From: an uncultured Sutterella sp.
GTDB taxonomy: Bacteria; Pseudomonadota; Gammaproteobacteria; Burkholderiales; Burkholderiaceae_F
Assembly: GCA_905212345.1 (NCBI GenBank)
Contig: CAJMEC010000067.1
Location: forward strand, 1 to 6,646
Length of the DNA stretch: 6,646 nucleotides
Reading direction: 5' to 3'
Part shown: positions 1-6,546 of the stretch, in pieces
How positions within the stretch are numbered: the first letter of the stretch is position 1
Layout: each line of letters opens with the position of its first letter
The notes under the pieces: model-generated
What the model saw: only the letters and a program-made list of their open reading frames with translations
Databases searched by the model: none
Told to the model about the DNA's origin: nothing
Program-made: the position numbers and the translations under genes

Positions 1-2068
1 TCGTGATCTTGCCAAGTTCCACCCAGGCACCGCGGGACGGATCCGTTGCCCCAACCTCTGTTTTTTCAGGTTGCGGCATCGCCAATAGCGTGCGCTTTAA
101 GTTCATTCCACTTAAGCTATTGAGCACCGAAGTACTGCCCGGATAGACTGTCGGCCTGTAAGTACGCCTTGAGAGAATACCCCGAATTGTCCGATGAACC
201 AAAAGGTCCGGATAGCGTCGGATAGGCGAAGTAAAGTGCGTGTAACCCTCGTAACCTAAACCATAATGACCGATATTGTCCGGAGAATAAACAGCGCGCT
301 GCATCGAGCGCAAAAGCGCCGTTTGAATGACATCACTATAGGGTTTGCCTTCAACGGCTTCAACCACCTTTTCATAATCGGCCGCTGTTGGCTTATTGCC
401 TCCCAATAGCGTTAGCCCGAAGCCTGAAAGTGTGCGGCGCAATTCCAGCAGCTTATCAACCGAGGGCGAATCATGCACACGGTATAAACTCAGCTTTTTA
501 TGGCGTCCTATAAAATCAGCCGCGCAGGTATTGGCTGCCAACATGCACTCTTCGATCAGTCGGTGCGCATCGTTTGATTCCCGAGCAACAATGGCAACAA
601 TGTTGCCCTTTTCATCGGTCTTAACCAATGTCTCCTGTGTTGCAAAATCAATGGCGCCACGGATGCTGCGTGCCCGCCTAAGGACTTTATAGAGATCATA
701 TAAAGTATCAAGACCTGTCCTTACCACCTGCGGCACTTCTTCATCCGTCACAGCTTCGTTAGAAAGGTATTTCCACGCATTGGTGTAGGTCAAACGGGCG
801 TGAGAATGGATAACGGCCGGATAGAACTGATAAGCTTTCACCGTTCCGAGCGAATCAATAACCATGTCACAAACCATGGACAAGCGATCAACTCCCGGAT
901 TTAATGAGCAAAGACCATTGCAGAGCTTTTCAGGCAACATCGGAATCACTCGGCGCGGGAAGTAAACCGAGGTGCTTCTGAGCTGGGCGTCACGGTCGAT
1001 ATCTGAATTGGGCTTGACGTAGTAGCTCACGTCGGCAATAGCCACGAGCAATCGATAAGCGCCATTGCCTTCGGCCTGAGCGTACACCGCATCGTCAAAG
1101 TCTCTCGCGTCTTCACCGTCAATGGTGCAAAACGCAACGTCACGCAAATCCACCCGGCGGGCTCTGTCTTTCGCTAATACCTTATTAGGCAATTTTTCGG
1201 CTTCAAGAACAGTTGCCGGAGAAAATTCATGCGGAAGGTTAAATTGACGGACGGCCAATTCGATTTCTAAATCCGCATCGCTGTCCACTTCAAGTTCACG
1301 ATCCATGCGAACGTAGACTCGAGGATCATCTTTAGAGGGGTAACGGTCAATGACGGCGATCGCCTTTTTATCAACCCAAGACTCTAAAACCGTTTCAGGA
1401 TCTAAAAACTTCACACTCAAATTGCAAAGTCTCGGATCGTATTTTTTAAAGTGATAGGTCACCTTGCCGTGTTTAGAGGTTGTTTTTTTAACTTCACCCA
1501 CAATTTCGGCGATAGAATGCTCAACAACTTCAGTGACATTGGCATAAAGGTAAGGATCATCCCAAGGCTCGGCAGAGTGCGCAGAGCGGAAAATCACAGC
1601 GTCACCGGGCAAATACAGTTTGGCCGACTCCTGAGCAATGGAAAAACGCTCACCTGTATCATCATCGACTACGTAAGGTGTGCTTTGCGCGGGCGATACA
1701 ACAATCCCCGTGTGTTCCTTTTTAGCTTTATGAGTAAAACACTTTTTCTGGGAATCAAACCGCACACGGCTATCCCCCATTAAGCGATCCAAAACCTGAG
1801 CAAAAAGACCTTCATTTAATTTTCTGTATTGACGCGACAAAAGCACATACAGCTCTGACGTATCCAGATCCGCCGCCGATTGGTTAAGAATTTCAACAGC
1901 CTTTTGGACAAGCTCGGTGATGACGTAATTTTTTACCCGTCCTTGAGAGCCTTTTGATTTCTTAGAAGAAGCTCTTTTTTCTTTAACGATTTTAGGACGC
2001 GGGGTTTTCTTTAAATTTGGCAACTTCGTTTCTCTTTCGTATATAATTGCGATTCTTGTTTCAGGCAT
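1..2068 (-). CDS. rnr: Ribonuclease R, 3'-5' exoribonuclease (partial, C-terminus beyond left edge)
   Basis: RNase R degrades structured RNA from the 3' end and acts in mRNA turnover and RNA quality control in the cytoplasm. The frame is open from ATG 2068 to the window edge, giving 689 codons; E. coli RNase R is about 813 residues, so the S1 domain and basic tail are missing only because the window ends. In order I see a Lys/Arg-rich N-terminus (1-45), a winged-helix-like segment (about 45-110), two cold-shock-type RNA-binding regions (about 114-290) and the RNB catalytic domain (about 310-640). The RNB signature IDGEDARDFDDAVY places metal-binding Asp at 317, 323, 325 and 326, the same spacing as the E. 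coli catalytic aspartates. FTSPIRRYPDL is at 612-622. Together these exclude RNase II as the better call. The start is uncertain: ATG 2068 has a weak AGG upstream, and TTG 2023 would begin MPNLKKTPRP. The frame stays open upstream into the tRNA, so stops do not settle it. Confidence 0.96.
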   Translation of the reverse strand, partial: MPETRIAIIYERETKLPNLKKTPRPKIVKEKRASSKKSKGSQGRVKNYVITELVQKAVEILNQSAADLDTSELYVLLSRQYRKLNEGLFAQVLDRLMGDSRVRFDSQKKCFTHKAKKEHTGIVVSPAQSTPYVVDDDTGERFSIAQESAKLYLPGDAVIFRSAHSAEPWDDPYLYANVTEVVEHSIAEIVGEVKKTTSKHGKVTYHFKKYDPRLCNLSVKFLDPETVLESWVDKKAIAVIDRYPSKDDPRVYVRMDRELEVDSDADLEIELAVRQFNLPHEFSPATVLEAEKLPNKVLAKDRARRVDLRDVAFCTIDGEDARDFDDAVYAQAEGNGAYRLLVAIADVSYYVKPNSDIDRDAQLRSTSVYFPRRVIPMLPEKLCNGLCSLNPGVDRLSMVCDMVIDSLGTVKAYQFYPAVIHSHARLTYTNAWKYLSNEAVTDEEVPQVVRTGLDTLYDLYKVLRRARSIRGAIDFATQETLVKTDEKGNIVAIVARESNDAHRLIEECMLAANTCAADFIGRHKKLSLYRVHDSPSVDKLLELRRTLSGFGLTLLGGNKPTAADYEKVVEAVEGKPYSDVIQTALLRSMQRAVYSPDNIGHYGLGYEGYTHFTSPIRRYPDLLVHRTIRGILSRRTYRPTVYPGSTSVLNSLSGMNLKRTLLAMPQPEKTEVGATDPSRGAWVELGKIT
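2017..2047 (+). promoter_or_regulatory. Predicted promoter of tRNA-Leu
   Basis: A perfect TATAAT lies at 2042-2047. The best -35 is TTGGCA at 2017-2022, with a long 19 bp spacer (or TGGCAA at 2018-2023 with 18 bp). Transcription would begin near 2054, leaving about a 30-base leader before the tRNA at 2085, which suits RNase P processing. The promoter lies inside the 5' end of the RNase R frame on the opposite strand if ATG 2068 is the true start. The -10 is strong; the -35 is only moderate. Confidence 0.6.
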
Positions 2069-2084
2069 TATGCCTGATCCATAA

Positions 2085-2169
2085 GCCCGGGTGGCGAAAT
2101 TGGTAGACGCACCAGCTTCAGGTGCTGGCGTTGCGAGACGTATCGGTTCGAGTCCGATCCCGGGCACCA
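2085..2169 (+). tRNA. tRNA-Leu (anticodon CAG)
   Basis: A full class II cloverleaf can be drawn. The acceptor stem is GCCCGGG/CCCGGGC (2085-2091 with 2159-2165). The anticodon stem is CCAGC/GCTGG (2112-2116 with 2124-2128), and the loop TTCAGGT carries the CAG anticodon at 2119-2121. A long variable arm at 2129-2140 (CGTT gcga GACG) is as expected for leucine tRNAs. The T stem ATCGG/CCGAT encloses TTCGAGT. The discriminator base is A2166, and the CCA end is encoded at 2167-2169. It reads CUG leucine codons. It is transcribed divergently from rnr and is followed directly by a terminator, so it is a single-tRNA unit. Confidence 0.97.
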
Positions 2170-2219
2170 AAAACGCTTAAATAATCACGGAAAATGGTTA
2201 TTTAAGCGTTTTTCTTTTT
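2169..2219 (+). terminator. Rho-independent terminator of tRNA-Leu
   Basis: A 16 bp perfect stem pairs 2169-2184 (AAAAACGCTTAAATAA) with 2198-2213. It extends by a T·G and a C-G pair to leave a loop of about 9 nt. The right arm ends in a T run, followed by C and five more Ts (2209-2219). The left arm starts on the last A of the tRNA CCA, so the terminator abuts the mature tRNA. The matching A run on the left could allow termination from the other strand too, although no convergent gene end is nearby. Confidence 0.9.
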
Positions 2220-2280
2220 GTCCCTTCAATCACGCCTGTCGTATTTTCTCTACCTGCGTTTCCTAGTATATCGGAGAATT

Positions 2281-2433
2281 GTGACAGAACAACAAAATAT
2301 TCCTGATCGGGAAAAACTCGTGACTTACTATCCTCTTTCCAGTGCTTTCTTAACCAAAGCTTTCAAGTCAATCCGATTATTCACAGTAATTAGAAAAACA
2401 AACAACTTTAATATGTTAATAGAATTTATCTAA
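2281..2433 (+). CDS. Doubtful 50-codon ORF, unknown
   Basis: This frame starts at GTG 2281, with GGAG at 2273-2276 four bases upstream, and ends at TAA 2431. The product begins MTEQQNIPDREKL and resembles nothing I recognise; it has no clear membrane segment or motif. The same frame can be extended upstream to ATG 2218, but that codon lies in the T run of the tRNA terminator and is not credible as a start. Only the ribosome binding site supports it as a gene. It could be a small protein, a decayed gene remnant or chance. No convincing promoter was seen. Confidence 0.2.
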   Translation: MTEQQNIPDREKLVTYYPLSSAFLTKAFKSIRLFTVIRKTNNFNMLIEFI

Positions 2434-2458
2434 TATTAATTTAATATCATATTAATTT
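2433..2458. repeat. AT-only direct and inverted repeats downstream of the minus-strand transporter gene
   Basis: ATATTAATTT occurs at 2433-2442 and again at 2449-2458, 16 bp apart. The first copy is also part of a 15 bp palindrome, ATATTAA-T-TTAATAT (2433-2447). A related TTAATATGTTAAT lies nearby at 2408-2420. The cluster abuts the stop codon of the gene at 2458-3420. It is not a standard terminator, since it has no GC stem. It may simply be low-complexity sequence. Confidence 0.4.
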
Positions 2459-3420
2459 CATTTTGATTGGCGTCTTTCCAAAACCTCCAATTGTTTCTTC
2501 TGAATCGCAGCCTGTTCTTTCGCGCTAACACTGTGAGTAACCAAATAAACACCGACAAAAATAAAGACAACGGCAAACGCCTTTGACCATGACAGAGAAT
2601 CCAGTCCCATCGCAACAGCGGCTAAGCACCCTACAACGGGCTGTACATAGTTATACATGGCTGCAACGGTAGGCTTTAGATTTCGCTGGCCCACGACAAT
2701 CAAGAGGTAAGAGAAAAAGGTACCGCCGACGACCACATAGGCGACACTTAGCCATTCGTTTAGGTCTAGAGAAAACCAAGGAGTCGAGGTTAATGATGAA
2801 AATGAAAACGGAAAAATGCAAAGAGAGGCGAATGTAAACATCCACTTCATCGTTGTAAATAGGTTGTAGCGAGTCACCAAATCTTTAAACCGCACAACGT
2901 AAAAAGCAAAACTCAATTGGGCGCTGGCTACGAGCAAATCGCCCAAAATATTACTTTCGATGGCGGGATTAGCTGCGACATCCGTTTTGGACATAATAAG
3001 CGTCAAAGCGCCGACAGCTCCCATCATAATGCCAACGAGCTTTTTCAAAGTGATCGGATCTTTCAAGACAATCGCGGCGAGCACCATCGCCCATAAGGGC
3101 ATCGTCGAAGTCAGAATGGTGGCGTTACCCGGTGTCGTCAGACCAACGCCAAAAACATAACTGCCCTGATTAAAAATAATGGCGAAAAGGCTTGCCAGAA
3201 AAAGTCTGAATAAGTCCGCTTTAGCCACCTTTTCATACGGTGCAAAAAAGGACGCGAGCCAAAACAAAACCGCCGCCCCGAAAATTCTTAAGTCGGTTAA
3301 AACAAGCGGCGTCACCAGGCCTCCGACCATCACCACTTTGGCAATCGGCGCCATCATGCCCCAAATAATATTGGCGCCTGCCGCACAACTGTGTCCTAAA
3401 AGGGCCGACTGTCTGATCAT
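2458..3420 (-). CDS. EamA-family transporter (drug/metabolite transporter superfamily)
   Basis: A 320-residue inner-membrane protein with the 5+5 layout of the DMT superfamily. I place helices near residues 8-30, 38-60, 68-92, 98-119, 124-144, 158-178, 188-208, 222-243, 252-272 and 279-296. The EamA repeats are therefore about 8-143 and 158-296. Supporting features are GANIIWG in helix 1, the TPGNATILTSTMPLW stretch opening helix 4, and PTVAAMYNYVQPVVG entering helix 9, all typical of EamA proteins. A charged 20-residue tail (KEQAAIQKKQLEVLERRQ) should lie in the cytoplasm. ATG 3420 is preceded by AGG six bases upstream. Such proteins usually export or import small metabolites or amino acids by proton exchange; the substrate cannot be told from sequence. 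The gene is divergent from a second EamA gene that is only distantly similar. Confidence 0.9.
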   Translation of the reverse strand: MIRQSALLGHSCAAGANIIWGMMAPIAKVVMVGGLVTPLVLTDLRIFGAAVLFWLASFFAPYEKVAKADLFRLFLASLFAIIFNQGSYVFGVGLTTPGNATILTSTMPLWAMVLAAIVLKDPITLKKLVGIMMGAVGALTLIMSKTDVAANPAIESNILGDLLVASAQLSFAFYVVRFKDLVTRYNLFTTMKWMFTFASLCIFPFSFSSLTSTPWFSLDLNEWLSVAYVVVGGTFFSYLLIVVGQRNLKPTVAAMYNYVQPVVGCLAAVAMGLDSLSWSKAFAVVFIFVGVYLVTHSVSAKEQAAIQKKQLEVLERRQSK

Positions 3421-3464
3421 GAAAGACCTGCCTTTCTTTTTGCTTTATTTTTGAAGAAGCCAAA

Positions 3465-3493
3465 ATTATAGAGAGGCAATCCAGTGCTGAAAG
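3465..3493 (-). promoter_or_regulatory. Predicted promoter of the minus-strand EamA gene
   Basis: Read on the minus strand there is a perfect TATAAT (plus coordinates 3465-3470). A weak -35, CTTTCA (3488-3493), lies 17 bp further upstream. Transcription would start near 3458, about 38 bases before the ATG at 3420. The -10 is convincing; the -35 matches only 3 of 6 bases, so an activator may be needed. Confidence 0.5.
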
Positions 3494-3536
3494 AAATCCG
3501 TCAAAAACTAATTAAAACATCCGAGCAAACACTACC

Positions 3537-3565
3537 TTTCGGTAAAGACATAACAGGCATACAAT
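3537..3565 (+). promoter_or_regulatory. Possible promoter of the plus-strand EamA operon
   Basis: TACAAT at 3560-3565 matches 5 of 6 bases of a -10. The hexamer 17 bp upstream (TTTCGG, 3537-3542) is a poor -35. Transcription would start near 3572, with a leader of about 36 bases. This is the best candidate in the 187 bp region between the two divergent transporter genes, but it is weak evidence. Confidence 0.3.
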
Positions 3566-3607
3566 GTCAGGACTTAACTGCGCAAAAAAGAAAAGGATTC
3601 TTTATTT

Positions 3608-4504
3608 ATGATGAAACAATCGCTTTGGGCGCTGGCGGCGGCCGCCTGTTTTTCCTTTATGGCGGTTTTTGTAAAACTCTGCAGCGGCCATTTCGGATCC
3701 CTTGAACTCGTGTTCTACCGGTCGCTCATCGGCATTGTCACCATTTCCATGTTTGTGCGCTCACAAGGCCTATCGCTTCGTACAGAACATTTAGGCGGAC
3801 ACATCAAACGCGCAGTCTTAGGCACTATTTCTGTCGGTCTGTGGTTCTTCACCATCGGCGAAATGCCGCTTGGCACCAACATGACCTTGATCTACACCAC
3901 CCCGCTATTTATGGCGGCCAATTTCATCATTCTGGCTTTTATTAAAAAGGAATCAGCCCCCTGGGGTGTTATTCTGGCTATCCTTTTTGGCTTTGCAGGT
4001 GTCTCCACCGTGCTTCAGCCCACCTTTGATGAAGGCTACCTCATCCCCGCTTTGATTTGTCTTTTTGTTGCCTTCATCGACTTGGTTGTGTACTGGCAAA
4101 TTAAAGAATTGGGGAATCTCAAGGAGCCTTCCTGGCGCATCGTGTTTTACTTTTCCATGTTCGGCGTGGTTTTCGGCGTATTGGGAAGTTACATTTTTGA
4201 AGACGGCATGCATATGCCGACACTGGAGTCCGGCGCCTACTTGGTCGGCATGGGCATCTGCGCTACCCTGGGCCAAATCTGCACCACCCGCTCCTATGCC
4301 TACGGCAACATGCTCTTAAGTTCCTGCCTGGGCTTTTCCGCCATTCCCTTCTCGGCCCTGGTCAGTTTCGCCCTCTTTAGTGAAACGGTCACCATGTTGG
4401 GCTTAGTCGGCATGGCCATGATTATTATTTCCGGCGTTTGCGCTACTATTTACACTAAACGGACGGAAGCGGCGAACAAAGCTCGCAAGGCCGCTGCTTC
4501 TTAA
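3608..4504 (+). CDS. EamA-family transporter (drug/metabolite transporter superfamily)
   Basis: A 298-residue inner-membrane protein with ten predicted helices near residues 4-24, 31-50, 66-84, 89-111, 116-137, 144-163, 176-196, 208-228, 234-256 and 261-282. These form two EamA repeats. The FYRSLIG motif at the end of helix 2 and the LIYTTPLFMA stretch in helix 4 are characteristic of this branch of the superfamily, which includes amino acid, amine and S-adenosylmethionine carriers. The C-terminal tail (KRTEAANKARKAAAS) is basic, fitting a cytoplasmic end. Two adjacent ATGs (3608 and 3611) are possible starts. AAGGA at 3593-3597 is 10 bases from the first, so I keep 3608. The sequence differs clearly from the divergent EamA neighbour, so this is not a recent duplication. 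The substrate is unknown. The next gene follows 27 bp after the stop and probably shares the transcript. Confidence 0.9.
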   Translation: MMKQSLWALAAAACFSFMAVFVKLCSGHFGSLELVFYRSLIGIVTISMFVRSQGLSLRTEHLGGHIKRAVLGTISVGLWFFTIGEMPLGTNMTLIYTTPLFMAANFIILAFIKKESAPWGVILAILFGFAGVSTVLQPTFDEGYLIPALICLFVAFIDLVVYWQIKELGNLKEPSWRIVFYFSMFGVVFGVLGSYIFEDGMHMPTLESGAYLVGMGICATLGQICTTRSYAYGNMLLSSCLGFSAIPFSALVSFALFSETVTMLGLVGMAMIIISGVCATIYTKRTEAANKARKAAAS

Positions 4505-4531
4505 ACTTTTCTATCAATCATGAGGTTAAAA

Positions 4532-4870
4532 ATGGATAAGAAAGAACCCCAAAAGGAACAAACCGTCCAACAACAGGAACCGAACGTTTGGGTTTGTGAC
4601 GCTGTGGCTGTCACGCACTGCGATGTGAGCGACAAGGGTGTGGTTTACACAGTGACCTGGACGGACTTCATGGGCCTGCAACACTCCGCCAAGGTTAAGC
4701 GCGAAGACTGCTATTTTGACTTTGCAAATGTTTTAAAGACGCTGGTCAAGGGCGGCTATCGCTACAACACCATGATTGCCCAAGCTCCGGCTATCATTCA
4801 ACAGCGCCTCACGGCTTTCCGTCCGACACAAGAAAGCGTGAAAAAAGCTATTGAAGCCATGAAAAAGTAA
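4532..4870 (+). CDS. Small orphan protein, resembles the N-terminal part of DUF927 proteins
   Basis: A 112-residue soluble protein of unknown function. I choose ATG 4532 over the in-frame ATG 4520 because GAGG at 4522-4525 is six bases upstream of it. The first 17 residues are a Lys/Gln/Glu-rich flexible tail. Next come likely beta strands (about 18-57) containing VWVC and the WTDFMGLQH motif (43-51), then a helix (64-72) ending in KGGYR and a C-terminal helical part rich in Lys (80-112). No signal peptide or membrane segment is seen. The order W-x-C, W-x-D-x-x-G-x-x-H, then a leucine-rich helix ending in GG recalls the N-terminal region of DUF927 proteins found on mobile elements, but the ATPase-like remainder is absent. 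This likeness is from memory and unverified. The gene lies 27 bp after the EamA gene and before a hairpin pair, so it is likely co-transcribed with the transporter. Confidence 0.75.
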   Translation: MDKKEPQKEQTVQQQEPNVWVCDAVAVTHCDVSDKGVVYTVTWTDFMGLQHSAKVKREDCYFDFANVLKTLVKGGYRYNTMIAQAPAIIQQRLTAFRPTQESVKKAIEAMKK

Positions 4871-4871
4871 A

Positions 4872-4895
4872 CACAAAACTAATTTACGTTTTGTG
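4872..4895 (+). other. Stem-loop directly after the orphan gene
   Basis: CACAAAAC (4872-4879) pairs perfectly with GTTTTGTG (4888-4895) around an 8-base loop, two bases after the stop codon. No T run follows, so it is not a terminator by itself. It may protect the 3' end of the transcript or pause polymerase before the next hairpin. Confidence 0.5.
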
Positions 4896-4910
4896 CCCGG
4901 GCGGAGTCAT

Positions 4911-4928
4911 AAAGGCTTCGCCTTTTTC
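4911..4928 (+). terminator. Rho-independent terminator of the EamA/orphan operon
   Basis: AAAGGC (4911-4916) and GCCTTT (4920-4925) form a short GC-centred stem with a TTC loop, and the T run continues to 4927. It lies 40 bases after the stop of the 112-residue protein, just beyond another hairpin. It is short but well formed, and marks the end of the plus-strand operon before the aminotransferase gene. Confidence 0.7.
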
Positions 4929-5049
4929 GTCTATTCAGGATTCAATTCTTATCTTCATTAGTGAAAAGCACGTAGATAACGATAAATTTTCAACCTTATT
5001 TACCGCTTTTTACTTAGAAAATTCAATCACGCACTTCACAAGCCTAATT

Positions 5050-5055
5050 TATATT
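5050..5055 (+). promoter_or_regulatory. Possible -10 element for the aminotransferase gene
   Basis: TATATT matches 5 of 6 bases of a -10 and lies 32 bases before the chosen ATG. No good -35 is visible at the right distance (TCACGC at 17 bp). A terminator at 4911-4928 makes an independent promoter in the 160 bp gap likely, but this exact site is uncertain. The rest of the gap shows no other structure I can support. Confidence 0.3.
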
Positions 5056-5087
5056 GGAGAAAGTAAACTTTTGTGAAAGGAATGCTG

Positions 5088-6290
5088 ATGAACAAATCCA
5101 TTTTTTCGACGGTGACCGCAGTTCCCGATGACCCCATCTTAAGTCTTACAGGTAAGTTTCTTGCCGATCCCCGTGACTGTAAAGTCAATCTTGGGGTCGG
5201 AATGTATTTGGATGAAAACGGCGTCACGCCGGTTCTTGATGTCGTCCGTGAAGCTGAACTGGCCATTGCCGCAGAACACCGCCCCCACACTTACATTCCT
5301 CAAACAGGGCTTCCTCTCTACGACCGATTGGTTCAGGAACTGATTTTCGGGAAAGATAGTGAAATTGTTTCCTCCAAACGCGCCTGCACCGTGCAAACGT
5401 TGGGTGGCACCGGAGCCCTTAAACTCGGCGTTGATTTAATGCATTGGGCCTGCGGTCTTAATGTCGGGGCGACTTCAAAACCCACTTGGACCAATCACAA
5501 TGACATTCTTCGGCTTGCCGGCTATTCCGTGACGGGTTACCGCTATTACGACGCATCTAGCAACAGCGTGGACTTTTGCGCAATGGCAGAAGACTTAAAG
5601 GCATTGCCTGAAAAAACACTCGTTATTTTGCACGCCTGCTGCCACAACCCGACGGGCTATGACTTATCTGCTGATCAATGGTTGGAGGTCATTGACATTT
5701 GCCGCGCCCGTCACCTGATCCCATTTTTAGACATGGCCTATCAGGGATTTAAAAAAGGCTTGGACGAGGATGCTCAAACCATCCGCCTTTTTGCAGACTC
5801 AGGACTTAATTTCCTGGCGGCTTCCTCATTTTCCAAATCGTTTAATCTCTATGGAGAAAGAATCGGCGCTTTGACAGTCGTGACGCAATCTGAAGATGAA
5901 GCCCAACGGGTCACCACTCATCTAAAAACCTGCGCACGGGCGAATTACTCCAATCCGCCGACGTTCGGAGGCCGCATTGTAGAAAGCGTCTTAGCGGATC
6001 CTGAAAAATTTAAGCGTTGGGAATCGGAATTGGCCGGCATGAGAAACCGAATTCTTTCGATGCGACAAGTTCTAGCCGATGAAATGAAAACCATTGGTGC
6101 TAAGCGGGATTTTTCATTTGTGACACAACAAGCCGGTATGTTCTCGTTTACGGGACTAACGCCTGAGCAAGTTGACCAGCTGGCAAATGAATTTGGAATT
6201 TACGCGGTAAGAAACGGACGGATCTGCGTTTGCGGATTAAATGAAAAGAATGTGAAGTACGTAGCGAGAAGTTTTGCTTCTGTTCTCTAG
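5088..6290 (+). CDS. Aspartate/aromatic amino acid aminotransferase (AspC/TyrB family, PLP class I)
   Basis: A 400-residue cytoplasmic PLP enzyme that moves an amino group between aspartate or aromatic amino acids and 2-oxoglutarate, joining amino acid synthesis to central carbon metabolism. Length and sequence match E. coli AspC/TyrB throughout. Visible active-site residues are Y69, W134 (PTWTNH), N187 (CCHNPTG), D215 and Y218 (DMAYQGF), Schiff-base K250 (SSFSKSF), phosphate-binding R258 (GERIG), R284 for the distal carboxylate (RANYSNPP) and R378 for the alpha-carboxylate (NGRICVCG). With both arginines present, dicarboxylic substrates should bind. Sequence alone does not separate an aspC role from a tyrB role, so I give no symbol. 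GTG 5073, ATG 5082 and ATG 5088 are all in frame. AAAGGA at 5076-5081 is six bases from ATG 5088 and overlaps or abuts the others, so 5088 is the start. The gene stands alone between two terminators. Confidence 0.95.
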   Translation: MNKSIFSTVTAVPDDPILSLTGKFLADPRDCKVNLGVGMYLDENGVTPVLDVVREAELAIAAEHRPHTYIPQTGLPLYDRLVQELIFGKDSEIVSSKRACTVQTLGGTGALKLGVDLMHWACGLNVGATSKPTWTNHNDILRLAGYSVTGYRYYDASSNSVDFCAMAEDLKALPEKTLVILHACCHNPTGYDLSADQWLEVIDICRARHLIPFLDMAYQGFKKGLDEDAQTIRLFADSGLNFLAASSFSKSFNLYGERIGALTVVTQSEDEAQRVTTHLKTCARANYSNPPTFGGRIVESVLADPEKFKRWESELAGMRNRILSMRQVLADEMKTIGAKRDFSFVTQQAGMFSFTGLTPEQVDQLANEFGIYAVRNGRICVCGLNEKNVKYVARSFASVL

Positions 6291-6313
6291 ATAGCCATTT
6301 CGTAATTTTTACT

Positions 6314-6347
6314 AATAGGCGATTTTCGGTTGAAAGTCGCCTATTTT
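6314..6347 (+). terminator. Rho-independent terminator of the aminotransferase gene
   Basis: A 14 bp stem pairs 6314-6327 (AATAGGCGATTTTC) with 6332-6345, including one G·U pair. It has a GGTT tetraloop and a four-T tail at 6344-6347. It begins 24 bases after the aminotransferase stop codon. Strong stability and position make this a confident call. Confidence 0.88.
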
Positions 6348-6468
6348 GCGTTTAATCAAAATTTAAAATGGTCGACTTTTTTCTATCGAACAAACGTATT
6401 TATTTTTTTATTAAAAATCATAATGTTATCGATTGGTAATGCTAAATTATTAGGGGTTAATACTAAAT

Positions 6469-6483
6469 ATCAATTTTCTTGAT
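6469..6483. repeat. Short inverted repeat in AT-rich upstream region
   Basis: ATCAA-TTTTC-TTGAT is a 5+5 bp inverted repeat about 65 bases before the mini-ORF at 6547. The half-sites recall FNR-type halves but are in the wrong relative order, so I do not call an FNR site. It could be an operator for the downstream gene or chance in AT-rich DNA. The remaining sequence between 6348 and 6546 is AT-rich, with no gene or strong promoter that I can identify. Confidence 0.2.
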
Positions 6484-6546
6484 CGTCATTTTTTGATTTG
6501 AGAAAATTTCAGAACTTAATTTTTTCAGTTATAGAGAGGAATAATT

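Noticed and set aside
396..692. 98-codon plus-strand ORF
   Set aside because: It lies wholly antisense to the conserved RNase R coding region, and its translation has no recognisable features.
1451..1783. 110-codon plus-strand ORF
   Set aside because: It is antisense to the RNase R cold-shock-domain region; the RNase R frame explains the sequence.
3484..3705. 73-codon plus-strand ORF overlapping the start of the plus-strand transporter gene
   Set aside because: It is out of frame with the well-supported EamA gene, runs through its control region and has no convincing ribosome binding site.
4204..4218. Inverted repeat GGCAT-GCAT-ATGCC
   Set aside because: It lies inside the EamA coding sequence and is explained by the codons there; there is no sign of a regulatory role.
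3953..4276. 107-codon minus-strand ORF
   Set aside because: It is antisense to the EamA gene; its composition is that of a shadow frame.
4891..5076. 61-codon plus-strand ORF between the operon terminator and the aminotransferase gene
   Set aside because: Its start lies inside the hairpin pair at 4872-4928, it has no ribosome binding site, and the product has no family likeness.
6469..6498. FNR-like site upstream of the mini-ORF
   Set aside because: The halves occur as ATCAA then TTGAT, the reverse of the TTGAT-N4-ATCAA order, and the next TTGAT has no matching partner.
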